From: Deltaproteobacteria bacterium | Lineage (GTDB): Bacteria > Myxococcota_A > UBA796 > SXON01 | DNA: 55,693 nucleotides | NCBI GenBank assembly: GCA_014191855.1 | Contig: BJHF01000036.1 | Coordinates: 2,601 to 58,293, forward strand | Reading direction: 5' to 3' | Shown here: one piece after another, positions 10,255 to 19,689 of the stretch | Numbering within the stretch: the first letter of the stretch is position 1 | Layout: every line of letters begins with the position of its first letter | Position numbers and translations under genes: made by a program | Notes under the pieces: model-generated | Database searches by the model: none | Seen by the model: only the letters and a program-made list of their open reading frames with translations | What the model was told of the DNA's origin: nothing

Positions 10255-12413
10255 CAGGGCTCCGAGGGCCGGGTAAGGTATCCGAGTCGGCGGGCGAGGC
10301 CGGTATGGCGTTCGTCAACCCCCGTGCGGGTAACGGCCATGCGCAGCGCGCGGGGGCTGGCCACGATGACCGCGAAGCGCTTGGCGCGGGTAAGCGCCGT
10401 GTAGACGAGGTTACGACGAAGCATCACGAAGTGGGCCGTGTGCAAGGCGAGCACCACCGCCGGGTATTCGCTGCCCTGGGACTTGTGGATGGTGATCGCC
10501 CACGCCAGCTCGAAGGTCTCCAGCGCATCCCCCGGGAGGTTGACGACGCGGCCATCGAAGTCCACCTCCATCGAGGAGTGCGTAACCGCGGTAACCCGGC
10601 CAACGTCTCCGTTGAACACGTCGAGATCATAGGCGTTCTTCGTCTGGATCACCCGATCCCCAATCCGGAACCGACGCGCGCCGCGCACGATCTCCTCGCC
10701 CGTTGGGTTCAGCGCTTCGCGCAGTCGTTGGTTGAGCGCAACCGTGCCCAACGGACCCGCGTGCATCGGCGTGAGCACCTGCACGTCCCGCTTCGGGTCG
10801 AAGCCGTTGGCGGGCAGCCGCTCGGTTACGACCGTGACCAGGAGGCGCGCGAGCTCCTCCGCGTCTTCCCTTGAGAGCACAAAACAGTCCCGAGCCCCCT
10901 CCTCTTTCTCCGCCGAGATCGGCACCTCGCCGACGAGCATCCGGTGCGCGTTCCGAACGATGGCGCTCGTCGCGGCCTGCCGGTACACGTCTGTGAGGCG
11001 GGCGACCGGGACGGCGCCGGAGTTGATCAGGTCCCGCAGCACCTGCCCGGGGCCGACGCTCGGGAGCTGGTCCACATCCCCCACCAGCACTAGCCGGGCG
11101 CGGGGCGGGAGCGCATCACACAGCGCGTCGAACAGGGCGAGATCCACCATCGAAGCTTCGTCTACGACCACACAGTCTGCTTCGAGGGGGCGGTTTCCAT
11201 CCCGACCGAACCCCTCGCCTCCCGCGCCCCACTCCAGCAGCCGATGGAGCGTCTTCGCGTCCTGCCCGCACACCTCGGTGAGCCGACGCGCGGCCCGGCC
11301 CGTGGGTGAAGCGAACGCCCAGGCCTCCTTGCGATTCCGCGCGATCTCCGCCAGCACCTTCACGATCGTCGTCTTCCCCGTGCCCGGGCCGCCCGTTACC
11401 ACGACGAGGCCCGCTGAGAACACCGCCTCAACGGCGCGAGCCTGCCCCTCCGCGAGCTCGATGCCCACCGCGCGCGAAGCGCTCGCGACGTCCGGCACCT
11501 CCCCTGCCGACTCTCCGCCCCGGCGCGCCAACAGCCTCGCCCCTACCCGACGCGCCACCCGCCCCTCCATCTCGTCCGTCACGGACCGGTACACCGGCCG
11601 CTCGCCTTCCTCCGCCGCGTTGTGCCTCACGATCCTCCGCATTCGCGCCGCATCCTCGATCGCCCCGGCGGCGACCGCGCGATCCACGTCGAGGCTGGCC
11701 AGCCGCTCCACCAGCGCCGCTTCGGGCAGGTAGCAGCTCCCTTCCTCCTCCGACGTCTTGAGCGAGTAGTCGATCGCCGCCTGCACTCGCTCCGGCGCGC
11801 TGCGATCCACGCCGTGGGCTCGCGCAATCGTGTCGGCTGTACGAAACCCGATGCCAGGCACCTCCACCAGCCGGTACGGTTGCCGCGCCACAATGTCCGC
11901 AGCGCCCGCCCCAAAGGTGCCCAGCACCTTGCGGATCGCGCCTGCGTTCACGCCGTGGCCGCGCAGCGTGACCTCCACCTCCCGCCCGGACCGCTCCGAC
12001 ACCCATGTCGAAACAATCTTTTCTCGGGTCTTCGGGCCGATCCCCTCCACCTCGCCGAGGCGCATCGGCTCGGCCTCCAGCACCCGCAGCGTATCGAGCC
12101 CAAAGTGGTCCACGATGCGACGCGCCAGCTCCGGGCCCACCCCTTCCACCGCGCTTTGCAGGTAGCGCTCCAGCCCGGCCAGCGTACGCGGCTCCTCCAC
12201 CAGCACCGTTTCTACCTTGAAGCGCGGACCGAAGCGCAGGTCGGTCTGCCACTGCCCCGTCGCGACGATTCGCTGCCCCTCACGAACGTGCGCGATCGGC
12301 CCCAGCGCCGTGACCTCGCCGGAGGCGGCGTTGAGCTTGGCGACGGCAAAGCCCCCGTCCTCCGAGCGGAACACGAAGCTGGTCAGCTCCCCCTCGATGC
12401 GATCCGCGTACAC
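10254..12413 (-). CDS. recD2: RecD2-type ATP-dependent DNA helicase (RecD/TraA family)
   Basis: The 719-residue product has the RecD2 layout: an N-terminal OB-like part, helix-hairpin-helix repeats around residues 85-135 and 155-200 (VEGVGPELA, VEGIGPKTR, VPGIGFRTA), a Walker A loop GGPGTGKTT at 341-349, VVVDEASMVD for Walker B, and the C-terminal UvrD-like motif TIHKSQGSEYPAV followed by YTALTRAK. RecD2 is a 5'-3' helicase acting in repair and replication without RecBC, and no recB or recC is seen here. The start is GTG. It lies 9 bases downstream of the MFS gene and overlaps the next gene by one base, forming one leftward operon. Confidence 0.92.
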   Translation of the reverse strand: MYADRIEGELTSFVFRSEDGGFAVAKLNAASGEVTALGPIAHVREGQRIVATGQWQTDLRFGPRFKVETVLVEEPRTLAGLERYLQSAVEGVGPELARRIVDHFGLDTLRVLEAEPMRLGEVEGIGPKTREKIVSTWVSERSGREVEVTLRGHGVNAGAIRKVLGTFGAGAADIVARQPYRLVEVPGIGFRTADTIARAHGVDRSAPERVQAAIDYSLKTSEEEGSCYLPEAALVERLASLDVDRAVAAGAIEDAARMRRIVRHNAAEEGERPVYRSVTDEMEGRVARRVGARLLARRGGESAGEVPDVASASRAVGIELAEGQARAVEAVFSAGLVVVTGGPGTGKTTIVKVLAEIARNRKEAWAFASPTGRAARRLTEVCGQDAKTLHRLLEWGAGGEGFGRDGNRPLEADCVVVDEASMVDLALFDALCDALPPRARLVLVGDVDQLPSVGPGQVLRDLINSGAVPVARLTDVYRQAATSAIVRNAHRMLVGEVPISAEKEEGARDCFVLSREDAEELARLLVTVVTERLPANGFDPKRDVQVLTPMHAGPLGTVALNQRLREALNPTGEEIVRGARRFRIGDRVIQTKNAYDLDVFNGDVGRVTAVTHSSMEVDFDGRVVNLPGDALETFELAWAITIHKSQGSEYPAVVLALHTAHFVMLRRNLVYTALTRAKRFAVIVASPRALRMAVTRTGVDERHTGLARRLGYLTRPSEP

Positions 12414-12422
12414 GGCAGCCAG

Positions 12423-13637
12423 TTAACCGGTGCTGGCTTTTTGTTCAGGTCGAGCCTGCCCGCCCCCGACAGATTGCTGCACGTGGGCGAGGAAGAGGGG
12501 GCCCGCCGCCGCCGCGATCAAGGCCACCCACGCCACATGCGGCATGCCCACGAGCGCGCCGCCGGGCGCCGTCGTGAGCAGGATGGTACCCAGGAACGCG
12601 GCAACAGCCGAGGTGAGGTGCTGAGTCGCCGAGTTCAGGGACTGAAATGCGGCCCGATCTCCGGCCTCCGCGACCTTCGACAAGAGCGACTGGTGCGCGA
12701 CGTTGCGCGCGCTCATCGCCAGCATCATCGCCGGGAACAGCACCCAAACGGGCACCGGTGGGGGCGACATCATCCACCACGCGACGCCAACCAGCGCAAA
12801 CGCCAACGAGCCGGCGATGACCAGGGCCAGTGACCCGAATCGATCCGCGAGCGGCCCGAACAGCCGGAGCCCAACGAACGAGAGCACGCCACCCGCCATG
12901 TACAACGACCCGAGGCCTTCGCGAGGCCAGAGCAGGTTGAACTGGATGAAGGAGCTCAAGTTGGGGATGACGATAAACGCGGAGAGCGTAATCGCCGAGG
13001 TGGCCGCCAGCGCCGACCACGCTACCCGCTGTCCCAACAACCGCGCTACTCCTCCCTCGACCCCCCGACCGTCGAGGTGGCCCCGCAACGACGGCAACAA
13101 GACGATTGCCCCCCCCGCGATCAGCGCTCCAGCCGCGGCGACCGCGAAGAACGGCGTTCGCCAATTGAGGAGCTGGGCCAGCCAAAGGCCAGCGGGAACG
13201 CCGAACACACTCGCAACGCTGAACGCGCCCATCACGGCCCCGAGCGCCCGCCCGCGCCGTTCAACCGGGATCACATCGGCGACGATGGACATCGCAACGC
13301 TGGTGGCCGGCCCCCCGAACGCTCCGGCCACGACCCTCGCCGCCACCAGAGTCGTGAGGTCGGTCGCGAAACCCCCGAGCGCCGTCCCGATCGCGAGGCC
13401 CGCCATGCACACCGCCAGCGCGACGCGGCGGTCGGCTCGGTCGAGGATCGGGCTGAGCGCCAACCCCGAAATGCCCGCGGCCAGCGTGTACGCGCCGCCC
13501 ACAACCCCTAGTTGATCCATCGGAACGCCGAGGCTCACCGCAAAGTCCGGCCCCAGCGGCATCACCATCATGAAGTCGAGGATGTTGACGAATTGGACGG
13601 CACCGACGAGGCCGATCACCGCCCGTTCGGAGCGCAT
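12423..13637 (-). CDS. MFS transporter, drug:H+ antiporter (DHA1-like)
   Basis: The 404-residue protein has about 12 predicted membrane helices. Between helices 2 and 3 is DRADRRVAL, the MFS motif A (usually GxLaDrxGrr). ERRGRALGAVMG follows helix 4 and FGVPAGLWLAQLLNWRTPF resembles motif C of the 12-TM antiporters. Substrate cannot be told from sequence; export of small hydrophobic compounds is typical for the family. ATG at 13637 is a good start because the hydrophobic first helix follows at once. It is the first gene of the leftward run ending in the phosphoesterase-like gene. Confidence 0.88.
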   Translation of the reverse strand: MRSERAVIGLVGAVQFVNILDFMMVMPLGPDFAVSLGVPMDQLGVVGGAYTLAAGISGLALSPILDRADRRVALAVCMAGLAIGTALGGFATDLTTLVAARVVAGAFGGPATSVAMSIVADVIPVERRGRALGAVMGAFSVASVFGVPAGLWLAQLLNWRTPFFAVAAAGALIAGGAIVLLPSLRGHLDGRGVEGGVARLLGQRVAWSALAATSAITLSAFIVIPNLSSFIQFNLLWPREGLGSLYMAGGVLSFVGLRLFGPLADRFGSLALVIAGSLAFALVGVAWWMMSPPPVPVWVLFPAMMLAMSARNVAHQSLLSKVAEAGDRAAFQSLNSATQHLTSAVAAFLGTILLTTAPGGALVGMPHVAWVALIAAAAGPLFLAHVQQSVGGGQARPEQKASTG

Positions 13638-13667
13638 GGGTACCCTCTATCGTGATACCGAGGGGGC

Positions 13668-15125
13668 ATGCTCGTTCGGTCGGCAGCATGGTTGTTGCCC
13701 CTGAGCACCGGCTGGGCGCTGTTCTGTACGCTGCGCGCAACCGCCTGGGAGCGCATCCGCACGCTGCACGTGGTCGAGAGCTACGGCTTCGCGGTGTACG
13801 AGCAGCTCATCCATAACGAGGCGTTTCACGGTCGCTTCTTTCAGACCGTGCATCGCGGTTACATCGACCACTGGATGTGGTCGGGGCACCGCTCGCTGAT
13901 GCTGTACGTCGCTTCGTGGATCTATGGGCTCTGGCCCGAGCCGATCACGCTGGCAACGTTCCAGGTTGCCCTTGTGTCCCTGGGGTGCATCCCCGCGTTC
14001 GGGCTGGGGAGGGCCGTCCTCGGGAGCGCGGCGGGGGGCTGCGTCGGCCTCTTGATGTACGCCGGCTTTCCGCCGCTCTGGGCGATCGCGCTGAACGACT
14101 ACCAGGACATCGTGCTGGGTGTGCCGTTCGCGCTAGCCGCCGTGTGGGCGCTGCGTGAGCGCTCGCAGGTCGGTTTCGCGATTGCCGGCTTCTGCTGCGC
14201 CGCGGCACGCGAAGAGTGGGCGCTTACCCTCCCAATCCTGGGCCTCGCCGCCAGCGGAGGATGGCGTCCGCGCGCGCGGTTCGTCGGCATCGGCGCCGCC
14301 GTGGCCCTCGCGTTCGCGGGGATCGTGTGGTTCCTCGGTCGCGACGCAGTGGGCTACGAAACGCCGATGAACACCCAGATGAGCGCCGTGTTCGGGCACC
14401 TGCCGCCCATCCAGCGCACGTGGGCCGATGCAGACCGGTTCTACCTACACTTCTTGCGCCCGGCCACCTTCTTCGCGGTGTTGGCGCCGCTCACCGCGCT
14501 CCCTGCGGTCGGCGCCTTCTTCGTTCACCTGACGACGCCGAACGGCTCGGGCATCGATGCCGAATGGCGCGGCCACATCCACCACATGGCGCCGGTCGCC
14601 GCGCTGCTGATCGCTGCCTCCATCGACGGTTTCGGCGTGATCGGCGCGCTGGTGTGGCCCCGCCGTGGCGACACCCGTTGGCAAGCGCTACTCTCGGGCC
14701 GAGGCAACCCGCCTCAATGGGCGCCCCTGGTGCTCTTGGCGGGCCTCGGGGCAGCGTTCTATGTGCACGACCCCGCGTGGCTGCGGATGCTCCGCCTTCA
14801 GCCAACGCTTTCTCCTTTCCTTGCGGAACCCCAGGGCGCCGCGCCCGAGTGGGCGCTCGTCGCCGAGCTGCCCGACGAAGCGGTGGTCGGGGCCGATCAG
14901 GCGGGCGCGCTGCTCGTTTCGGGGTTTACACGGAGCTTCACCTACGGCGAGAGCCTCGACGAGAAGTCGAGGATCGGGCTTCGGGAGTTCGACTATTGTT
15001 TTGTGAACCGCAAGGACGCGAAGATCGCTGCGGCGGCTGAAGCGCTCGGCGCGAAGGTGGTCGAATCGACGCCGAACTACTGGCTGTATCGCTTCGTGAA
15101 GGCGGATCGTTTGGGGGAGAATTGA
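13668..15125 (+). CDS. DUF2079 integral membrane protein
   Basis: The 485-residue product has around eight to ten predicted membrane helices, with conserved-looking DUF2079 elements: the N-terminal TAWERIRTLHVVESYGFAVYEQ (split here by helices), YDHW-type IDHWMWSGHRSLMLYVASW, and NDYQDIVLGVPF. Family members are predicted membrane glycosyltransferase-like proteins of the GT-C type, though their substrates are mostly unknown. The C-terminal 130 residues are soluble and probably periplasmic. It is divergent from the MFS gene with 30 bases between starts, and its stop overlaps the start of the sulfotransferase-like gene, so both probably modify the envelope. Confidence 0.8.
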   Translation: MLVRSAAWLLPLSTGWALFCTLRATAWERIRTLHVVESYGFAVYEQLIHNEAFHGRFFQTVHRGYIDHWMWSGHRSLMLYVASWIYGLWPEPITLATFQVALVSLGCIPAFGLGRAVLGSAAGGCVGLLMYAGFPPLWAIALNDYQDIVLGVPFALAAVWALRERSQVGFAIAGFCCAAAREEWALTLPILGLAASGGWRPRARFVGIGAAVALAFAGIVWFLGRDAVGYETPMNTQMSAVFGHLPPIQRTWADADRFYLHFLRPATFFAVLAPLTALPAVGAFFVHLTTPNGSGIDAEWRGHIHHMAPVAALLIAASIDGFGVIGALVWPRRGDTRWQALLSGRGNPPQWAPLVLLAGLGAAFYVHDPAWLRMLRLQPTLSPFLAEPQGAAPEWALVAELPDEAVVGADQAGALLVSGFTRSFTYGESLDEKSRIGLREFDYCFVNRKDAKIAAAAEALGAKVVESTPNYWLYRFVKADRLGEN

Positions 15126-16444
15126 CGACGACATCGATGCATCCGCACCCGGAGCAACTCCCTGGCGAACCTCCCGTATCCGTGCCGGCCGGGGCCGTGC
15201 TCTGGCTCCGGGTCATCGTGGGAGCCCTGGCGCTGGTACTACTCACCCTGGTCACGCTCCCGGGCTGGCTCCCCTACCTGCTGCTCGTCGCGGCGTACGG
15301 CTGGCCGCCCAACGTGCCCCGCCGCGCGCAGATCCGGCGCTACCTCGCCGCATCTTGGGCCACATCCACCCCCGGGCTCACGGCGGGTCGGCGCGCGTGG
15401 CTCACGATCCTCATCCTGAAGAAGGTCGCGACGATCCCGGTGTGGGGGAGCGCCTGGCTCTTTGATGAACTGCTGTACAAACGTGAGCTTGACGCGGTGG
15501 AACTGCGCGCGCCGCTCTTCGAGATCAGCGCGGGCCGCAGCGGCAGCACTCAGCTCGCGCGCTATCTCGAAGACGACCCCGCGCTCGCAGCGCCCAGCCT
15601 GCTTCAGTTCAGCTTCCCCTACCTGTGGATGTGGCGCCTCGCACCCCACACCCTGGGCCGCCTCATCAGCGCCTCCCAGGTTCGCGCGAAGTTTGAGCAG
15701 ATGCTCCCGGAAGCCTTTCACGAGCGCCACGAGGGCGACCCGTTCCGCACCGATACGTTCGAGGCCGCGCTGTACCTCCCCCACCTCAACCACCTGTCGC
15801 TCTTTTTCGGCCCCGACTTTGCCGTGGCCGAATTCTCGCCCTCGCGGATCTCGCCATCCAACCGCGAGCTCTGGGAGCGGGACTTCGTGGTGTTGCTCGA
15901 CCGGATCGGCCGGAAGCGCCTGCTACAGGTGCCCGCCGGCGACCGCCCGCGACTCTTCGTCAAGGGACACTTCCTGTGCGCCGCAGACGCCCTCGCACGT
16001 CGCTACCCGGACGCCCGGTTCCTCACCGTGATCCGCGCGCCCAGCAAGCGGATCCAGAGCGCGATCAACTACCTGCGCGTCAACCCGTGGGACTCGACCC
16101 TCGGCCCGCCGTCGTGGAGTTGCCTCGCAGAGGGGATCCTCCGCTCGGAGGTGGCGTATTGCGAAGCTGAGCAGGCCTGGTTCACCGCGCCAAACGGCCC
16201 CGCGCGTACCGTGGTTCGCTTCGAAGACTACGTTCGTGATCTCCCGGGTACGATGCGGCGGATCTACGCGGAGTGCATGGAGGGCCCCGTACCGGCGACC
16301 GTGCCAAAGGAACATGCGCCGCGACGACGCTCCCACTACCAGGTGGATCGTTCCCTGGAGCAGCTCGGGATCGACGCGGCGGCCCTCAACGAACGGCTGG
16401 CCGCCTACGTCAAATGGTGCCGCGCCACGCCGCCGACTACTTAG
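15122..16444 (+). CDS. Sulfotransferase-family protein, membrane-anchored
   Basis: The 440-residue product has an N-terminal hydrophobic hairpin (about residues 20-60) followed by a sulfotransferase-like domain. GRSGSTQLARYL is the 5'-phosphosulfate loop and the FLTVIRAPSKRIQSAINYL block is the 3'-phosphate site of PAPS-dependent enzymes. Substrate is unknown; with its DUF2079 neighbour it may act on a surface glycan or lipid. The start is uncertain. TTG at 15122 overlaps the upstream stop and has GGGGGAG only two bases before it, while ATG at 15137 is further from the same purine run. The 3' end overlaps the convergent RNase G gene by 8 bases. Confidence 0.8.
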   Translation: MTTTSMHPHPEQLPGEPPVSVPAGAVLWLRVIVGALALVLLTLVTLPGWLPYLLLVAAYGWPPNVPRRAQIRRYLAASWATSTPGLTAGRRAWLTILILKKVATIPVWGSAWLFDELLYKRELDAVELRAPLFEISAGRSGSTQLARYLEDDPALAAPSLLQFSFPYLWMWRLAPHTLGRLISASQVRAKFEQMLPEAFHERHEGDPFRTDTFEAALYLPHLNHLSLFFGPDFAVAEFSPSRISPSNRELWERDFVVLLDRIGRKRLLQVPAGDRPRLFVKGHFLCAADALARRYPDARFLTVIRAPSKRIQSAINYLRVNPWDSTLGPPSWSCLAEGILRSEVAYCEAEQAWFTAPNGPARTVVRFEDYVRDLPGTMRRIYAECMEGPVPATVPKEHAPRRRSHYQVDRSLEQLGIDAAALNERLAAYVKWCRATPPTT

Positions 16445-17987
16445 AGTAAACCTCGTACTTCTCGGGATGCAGGTGCAACAGCGCCCGCACCACCACGCGC
16501 TTGCCGAGCCGCGCCTCCACCTGCTCCAACACGACGTACTCGTCGCCATACAGCACGTCGGCCACGCTCGGGTGCACGTTCACATACAAGGTTTCCTTCG
16601 CGACGGCGCGTGCGGCTTCCCGTTGAAGTTCGCGGAAGATGTCGTAGCACACCGTTTGCCTCGAGCGGATTGAGGCGCGCCCCTCGCAGGTGGGGCACGG
16701 CTCGCTGAGGTACCGCACCACGTCTTCCTGCACGCGCTTCCGCGTCATCTGCACCAGGCCCAGCTCGCTGATCTTCAGCACGTTGGTGCGCGCGCGATCC
16801 CCACGAAGCTCATCCTCGATCGCCCGGAACACGCGCTCGCGGTTCGTTTCGCGATCCATGTCGATGAAGTCGATGATGATGATCCCGCCGATGTTCCGGA
16901 GCCGAAGCTGGTACACCACCTCCTTCACGGCTTCGAGGTTCACCCGCAGCGTCGTGTCTTCCAGAGAGGAGCTCTGACCGACGTACTTGCCCGAGTTCAC
17001 GTCGATGCTCACCAGCGCCTCGGTCTGGTCGATCACCAGATAGCCGCCCGACTTCAGCCACACCCGCCGGCCGAGCGAGCGGTTGATCTCCGTCTCGACG
17101 CCGAACGTGTCGAAGATCGGCTCCGCGCCCCGATACAGGTGCACCTTCTCCTTGAGGTTCGGCGAAAACTCGTCCATGAACGCGCAGACTTCTTCATGGA
17201 GCTTCACCGTGTCCACCACCATCCGCTCCACATCGTCGTGGAAGGAATCCCGCACCATCCGCAGCACCAGCCCGTGGTCGAGGTGCAGCGGCGCCGGCGC
17301 TTTACGCGACTTCGCCGCCGCCTGGACCTTCTCCCAGATGGACACGAGGTAGTTCATGTCCTGCTTGAGCGTGATGTTGGTCTGCGTGGCGCACACCGTG
17401 CGCACGATGAAGCCCCCGCCCTTCGGCCGGTTCTTGTCTACGAATTCGCGGAGCCGGCGGCGCTCACGGTCCTTCGCGATACGCCGGCTGATGCCCACAT
17501 GGTCCACCGTCGGCATGAACACGAGGTAGCGGCCAGGCAGCGTGACATGCGTCGTTACGCGTGCGCCCTTGGTGCCGATCGGATCCTTTGAAACCTGGAC
17601 CACGATCTCCTGGCCTTCCGTCAGCAGATCCTGGATGGCGGGCTGGCCCGGCCGTGGCGAGTCGCGCGGGGGAGCCTCCTCGACCACCGTCGCATCTTCG
17701 TCCAGCTCCGCCCCCTCGGAGGCCTCCTCATCGTCGCCGGCATGTTTGTGGTCGAACATCTGCGGCCAGATGTCCCCGACGTAGAGGAACGCGGCCCGAT
17801 CGAGGCCGATGTCCACGAACGCAGCTTGCATGCCTGGAAGGACACGCACCACGCGACCGAGGTACACGTTGCCGACGTAGCCGCGGTCCACCCCGCGGTC
17901 TACATGCAGCTCTACGAGGTGGCCGCTCTCCATGAGCGCGACACGGGACTCACGACCCGTCGTATTGACGAGAATTTCAGTAGGCAA
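16437..17987 (-). CDS. rng: Ribonuclease G / E family endoribonuclease
   Basis: The 516-residue protein is typical in length for RNase G. An S1 RNA-binding domain occupies about residues 36-130 with an acidic insert (EEASEGAELDEDATVVEE). The catalytic region contains IIIIDFIDMDRETNRERV and LGLVQMTRKRVQED, with the metal-binding Asp residues, and CPTCEG forms the Zn-link. It matures 16S rRNA 5' ends and takes part in mRNA turnover in the cytoplasm. The start is TTG with GAGG six bases upstream, and the N-terminus PTEILVNTTGRESRVALME matches the family. It is convergent with the sulfotransferase-like gene. Confidence 0.95.
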   Translation of the reverse strand: MPTEILVNTTGRESRVALMESGHLVELHVDRGVDRGYVGNVYLGRVVRVLPGMQAAFVDIGLDRAAFLYVGDIWPQMFDHKHAGDDEEASEGAELDEDATVVEEAPPRDSPRPGQPAIQDLLTEGQEIVVQVSKDPIGTKGARVTTHVTLPGRYLVFMPTVDHVGISRRIAKDRERRRLREFVDKNRPKGGGFIVRTVCATQTNITLKQDMNYLVSIWEKVQAAAKSRKAPAPLHLDHGLVLRMVRDSFHDDVERMVVDTVKLHEEVCAFMDEFSPNLKEKVHLYRGAEPIFDTFGVETEINRSLGRRVWLKSGGYLVIDQTEALVSIDVNSGKYVGQSSSLEDTTLRVNLEAVKEVVYQLRLRNIGGIIIIDFIDMDRETNRERVFRAIEDELRGDRARTNVLKISELGLVQMTRKRVQEDVVRYLSEPCPTCEGRASIRSRQTVCYDIFRELQREAARAVAKETLYVNVHPSVADVLYGDEYVVLEQVEARLGKRVVVRALLHLHPEKYEVYSK

Positions 17988-18250
17988 AAGGCACCTCGGC
18001 CGGGTGCCCGCGAAGACGACGGAGCCACCCCGCAGCCCGCATCATGCGAGACTGTAGGGTTTCTGGGGATGGAGAACGAAGATCGTGCCATCTGGCTCCG
18101 CGCGACCATCGACCCGGCGCGCAGCGCAACAGGCATCGAGGTGGCTCGGCGGGTACCCGAAGATCGGGTTGGGGTTGAAAAGGAGTCGGCGAACAGATGT
18201 GCGCCAGCCCGTCCGCTATCCCATCGCGCCGCGGGTGGCCAGAATTCCCG
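17988..18250. other. 263-base gap upstream of rng; no gene recognised
   Basis: The gap separates the rng start from the end of the kinase gene on the same strand. It should contain the rng promoter. Several frames are open only because of high GC. I find no family match, tRNA or clear hairpin. Confidence 0.5.
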
Positions 18251-19366
18251 TCAAGCTCGCGCCAGCCACCAGATGAGCGTGCCGACAACGGCGAGGAGGC
18301 AGCCCACCCCAACCATCACCTTTCCACCTGGACCCGGCGCTTTCGCCGGCTTCCCCTCCCCCACGAACGTCTCGCTCGCCGGCGCCGGGCTCGGCGTGGA
18401 TCGTGGACCGCTGCTGCGCCCCGCCCGCATCGGTGAGGCCACCCCGGGGATCGAACCGCGCCTCGCGCCTCCGCCTTCGCTCACCCACCGCTGCTCCCCC
18501 CGAATGATCGCGCGCAGCGTCGCCACGTCGGGCACCCGCATCTCCGGGTTCACGTGCAAACACGCCTCCACCGCGACCTGCCACCTAGCTTCAACGCCAG
18601 GAACGACCGCGTCCAGTGGGGCGTACCGCGCCTTGGTGACGTTGAGCAGCACCTCGTCCACCGTTGCGCCATCGAACGCCATCCGCCCGGAAACCATCTC
18701 GTAGATCAAGCAGCCGAGCGACCAGAGATCGGCGCGGGCATCCACGCTTCCCGCGTCCCTCGCCTGCTCCGGCGCCATGTAGGCGGCGCTGCCGAGGATG
18801 TACCCCGCGCGGGTGAGCTTCGCCTCCGGAGGCTCGAACTCCGGCCGGGCGAGCCCGAAGTCTGCGATCTTCGGCGTCCACCCCTCCCCTTCACCGGCTG
18901 GCCCGAGCACAGCCGGTGCCAACAGCACGTTCGCCGGCTTGAGATCCCGGTGGATGAACCCCGCCTTGTGCGCGGCCTCCACGCCATCGAGCACGCCGTT
19001 CACCGCCCGTTCCAGCGTCGCTCCGGCGAGCGGGCTCCGCCGCAGCTCCGCCTCCAGGGTGAGCCCCCCCTCCACGAGCTGCAGTACGATCCCGGGCGTG
19101 CCCTCCACCTCCACCACGTCCATCGCGCCCAGCACGTTGGGGTGCCGGATCGCGGACTGGATCCGCCCCTCGCGCGCCGCCCTCGCGAGCAGATCCGGGT
19201 CACGACTCCGCGACACCTTCAGCGCGCCCAGCTCGCCGCTGATCGTGTTGCGAACCCGCCAAAGGCGCGCCATGCCGCCCTCGGCGAGGAAGCCCTCCAC
19301 CCGCCAGGGGCCGAAGGTCTCGTCAACGATCCACGGCTCGGCAGGCACACTGCCCGATATCCGCAT
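18251..19366 (-). CDS. Hanks-type Ser/Thr protein kinase with C-terminal membrane anchor
   Basis: The 371-residue product carries a complete kinase domain. The Gly-rich loop is AEGGMARLWRV (28-38), the ATP-binding Lys is K50 in GALKV, HRDLKPAN lies at 139-146, DFG at 169-171, and GSAAYMAPEQ is the activation/P+1 segment. A Pro/Ser-rich linker leads to one hydrophobic helix (VMVGVGCLLAVVGTLIWWL) at the very end, so the kinase faces the cytoplasm with almost nothing outside. Such kinases are very numerous in Myxococcota. The ATG at 19366 is followed by an unusual acidic N-terminal tail. It is transcribed away from the toxin-antitoxin pair. Confidence 0.93.
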   Translation of the reverse strand: MRISGSVPAEPWIVDETFGPWRVEGFLAEGGMARLWRVRNTISGELGALKVSRSRDPDLLARAAREGRIQSAIRHPNVLGAMDVVEVEGTPGIVLQLVEGGLTLEAELRRSPLAGATLERAVNGVLDGVEAAHKAGFIHRDLKPANVLLAPAVLGPAGEGEGWTPKIADFGLARPEFEPPEAKLTRAGYILGSAAYMAPEQARDAGSVDARADLWSLGCLIYEMVSGRMAFDGATVDEVLLNVTKARYAPLDAVVPGVEARWQVAVEACLHVNPEMRVPDVATLRAIIRGEQRWVSEGGGARRGSIPGVASPMRAGRSSGPRSTPSPAPASETFVGEGKPAKAPGPGGKVMVGVGCLLAVVGTLIWWLARA

Positions 19367-19402
19367 TGAGCGCCGATCGCTGCGTCAGGTGCCGTGTTCA
19401 CG

Positions 19403-19450
19403 TTGACAGCGAGCCCCAGCGTACGTATGATTTTTCCAGCCGGAGTACGT
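19403..19450 (+). promoter_or_regulatory. Near-consensus sigma70 promoter and operator-like repeats of the first toxin-antitoxin pair
   Basis: TTGACA at 19403-19408 and TATGAT at 19426-19431 are spaced by exactly 17 bp, the best promoter in the window. GTACGT occurs at 19421-19426, touching the -10 box, and again at 19445-19450 just before the start codon, as expected for antitoxin autoregulation sites. GGAG at 19442-19445 is a ribosome binding site 7 bases before ATG at 19453. Operator function is inferred. Confidence 0.75.
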
Positions 19451-19452
19451 GC

Positions 19453-19689
19453 ATGACCGCAAAGCTCACCCTGACCGTGGATCCCCGCGTCATCGCCGCG
19501 GCGAAGGTGTACGCCGCCGGGGTGGGAACTTCGGTGTCGCAGCTCGTCGAGGACTACCTGGCCGCGATCGTGGCGGTACCCGCGGTGACGCCAGCCACGC
19601 CGGTGCTCGCCCGCCTGCGGGGTTCGATGCGCGGCGCGACAGGGGACATCGAGGATCACCGTCGGCACCTGGTCGAGAAGTACGGGTGA
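19453..19689 (+). CDS. Ribbon-helix-helix-type antitoxin (DUF6364-like)
   Basis: The 78-residue protein begins MTAKLTLTVDPRVIAAAKVYA and continues GTSVSQLVEDYL, which is the beta-strand, helix, helix order of RHH antitoxins of the DUF6364 type. The tail is probably disordered and would bind the toxin. The start is fixed by GGAG seven bases upstream; longer versions would include the promoter. The stop overlaps the toxin start by four bases (GTGA), a normal arrangement for coupled antitoxin-toxin genes. It probably represses its own promoter through the GTACGT repeats. Confidence 0.82.
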   Translation: MTAKLTLTVDPRVIAAAKVYAAGVGTSVSQLVEDYLAAIVAVPAVTPATPVLARLRGSMRGATGDIEDHRRHLVEKYG

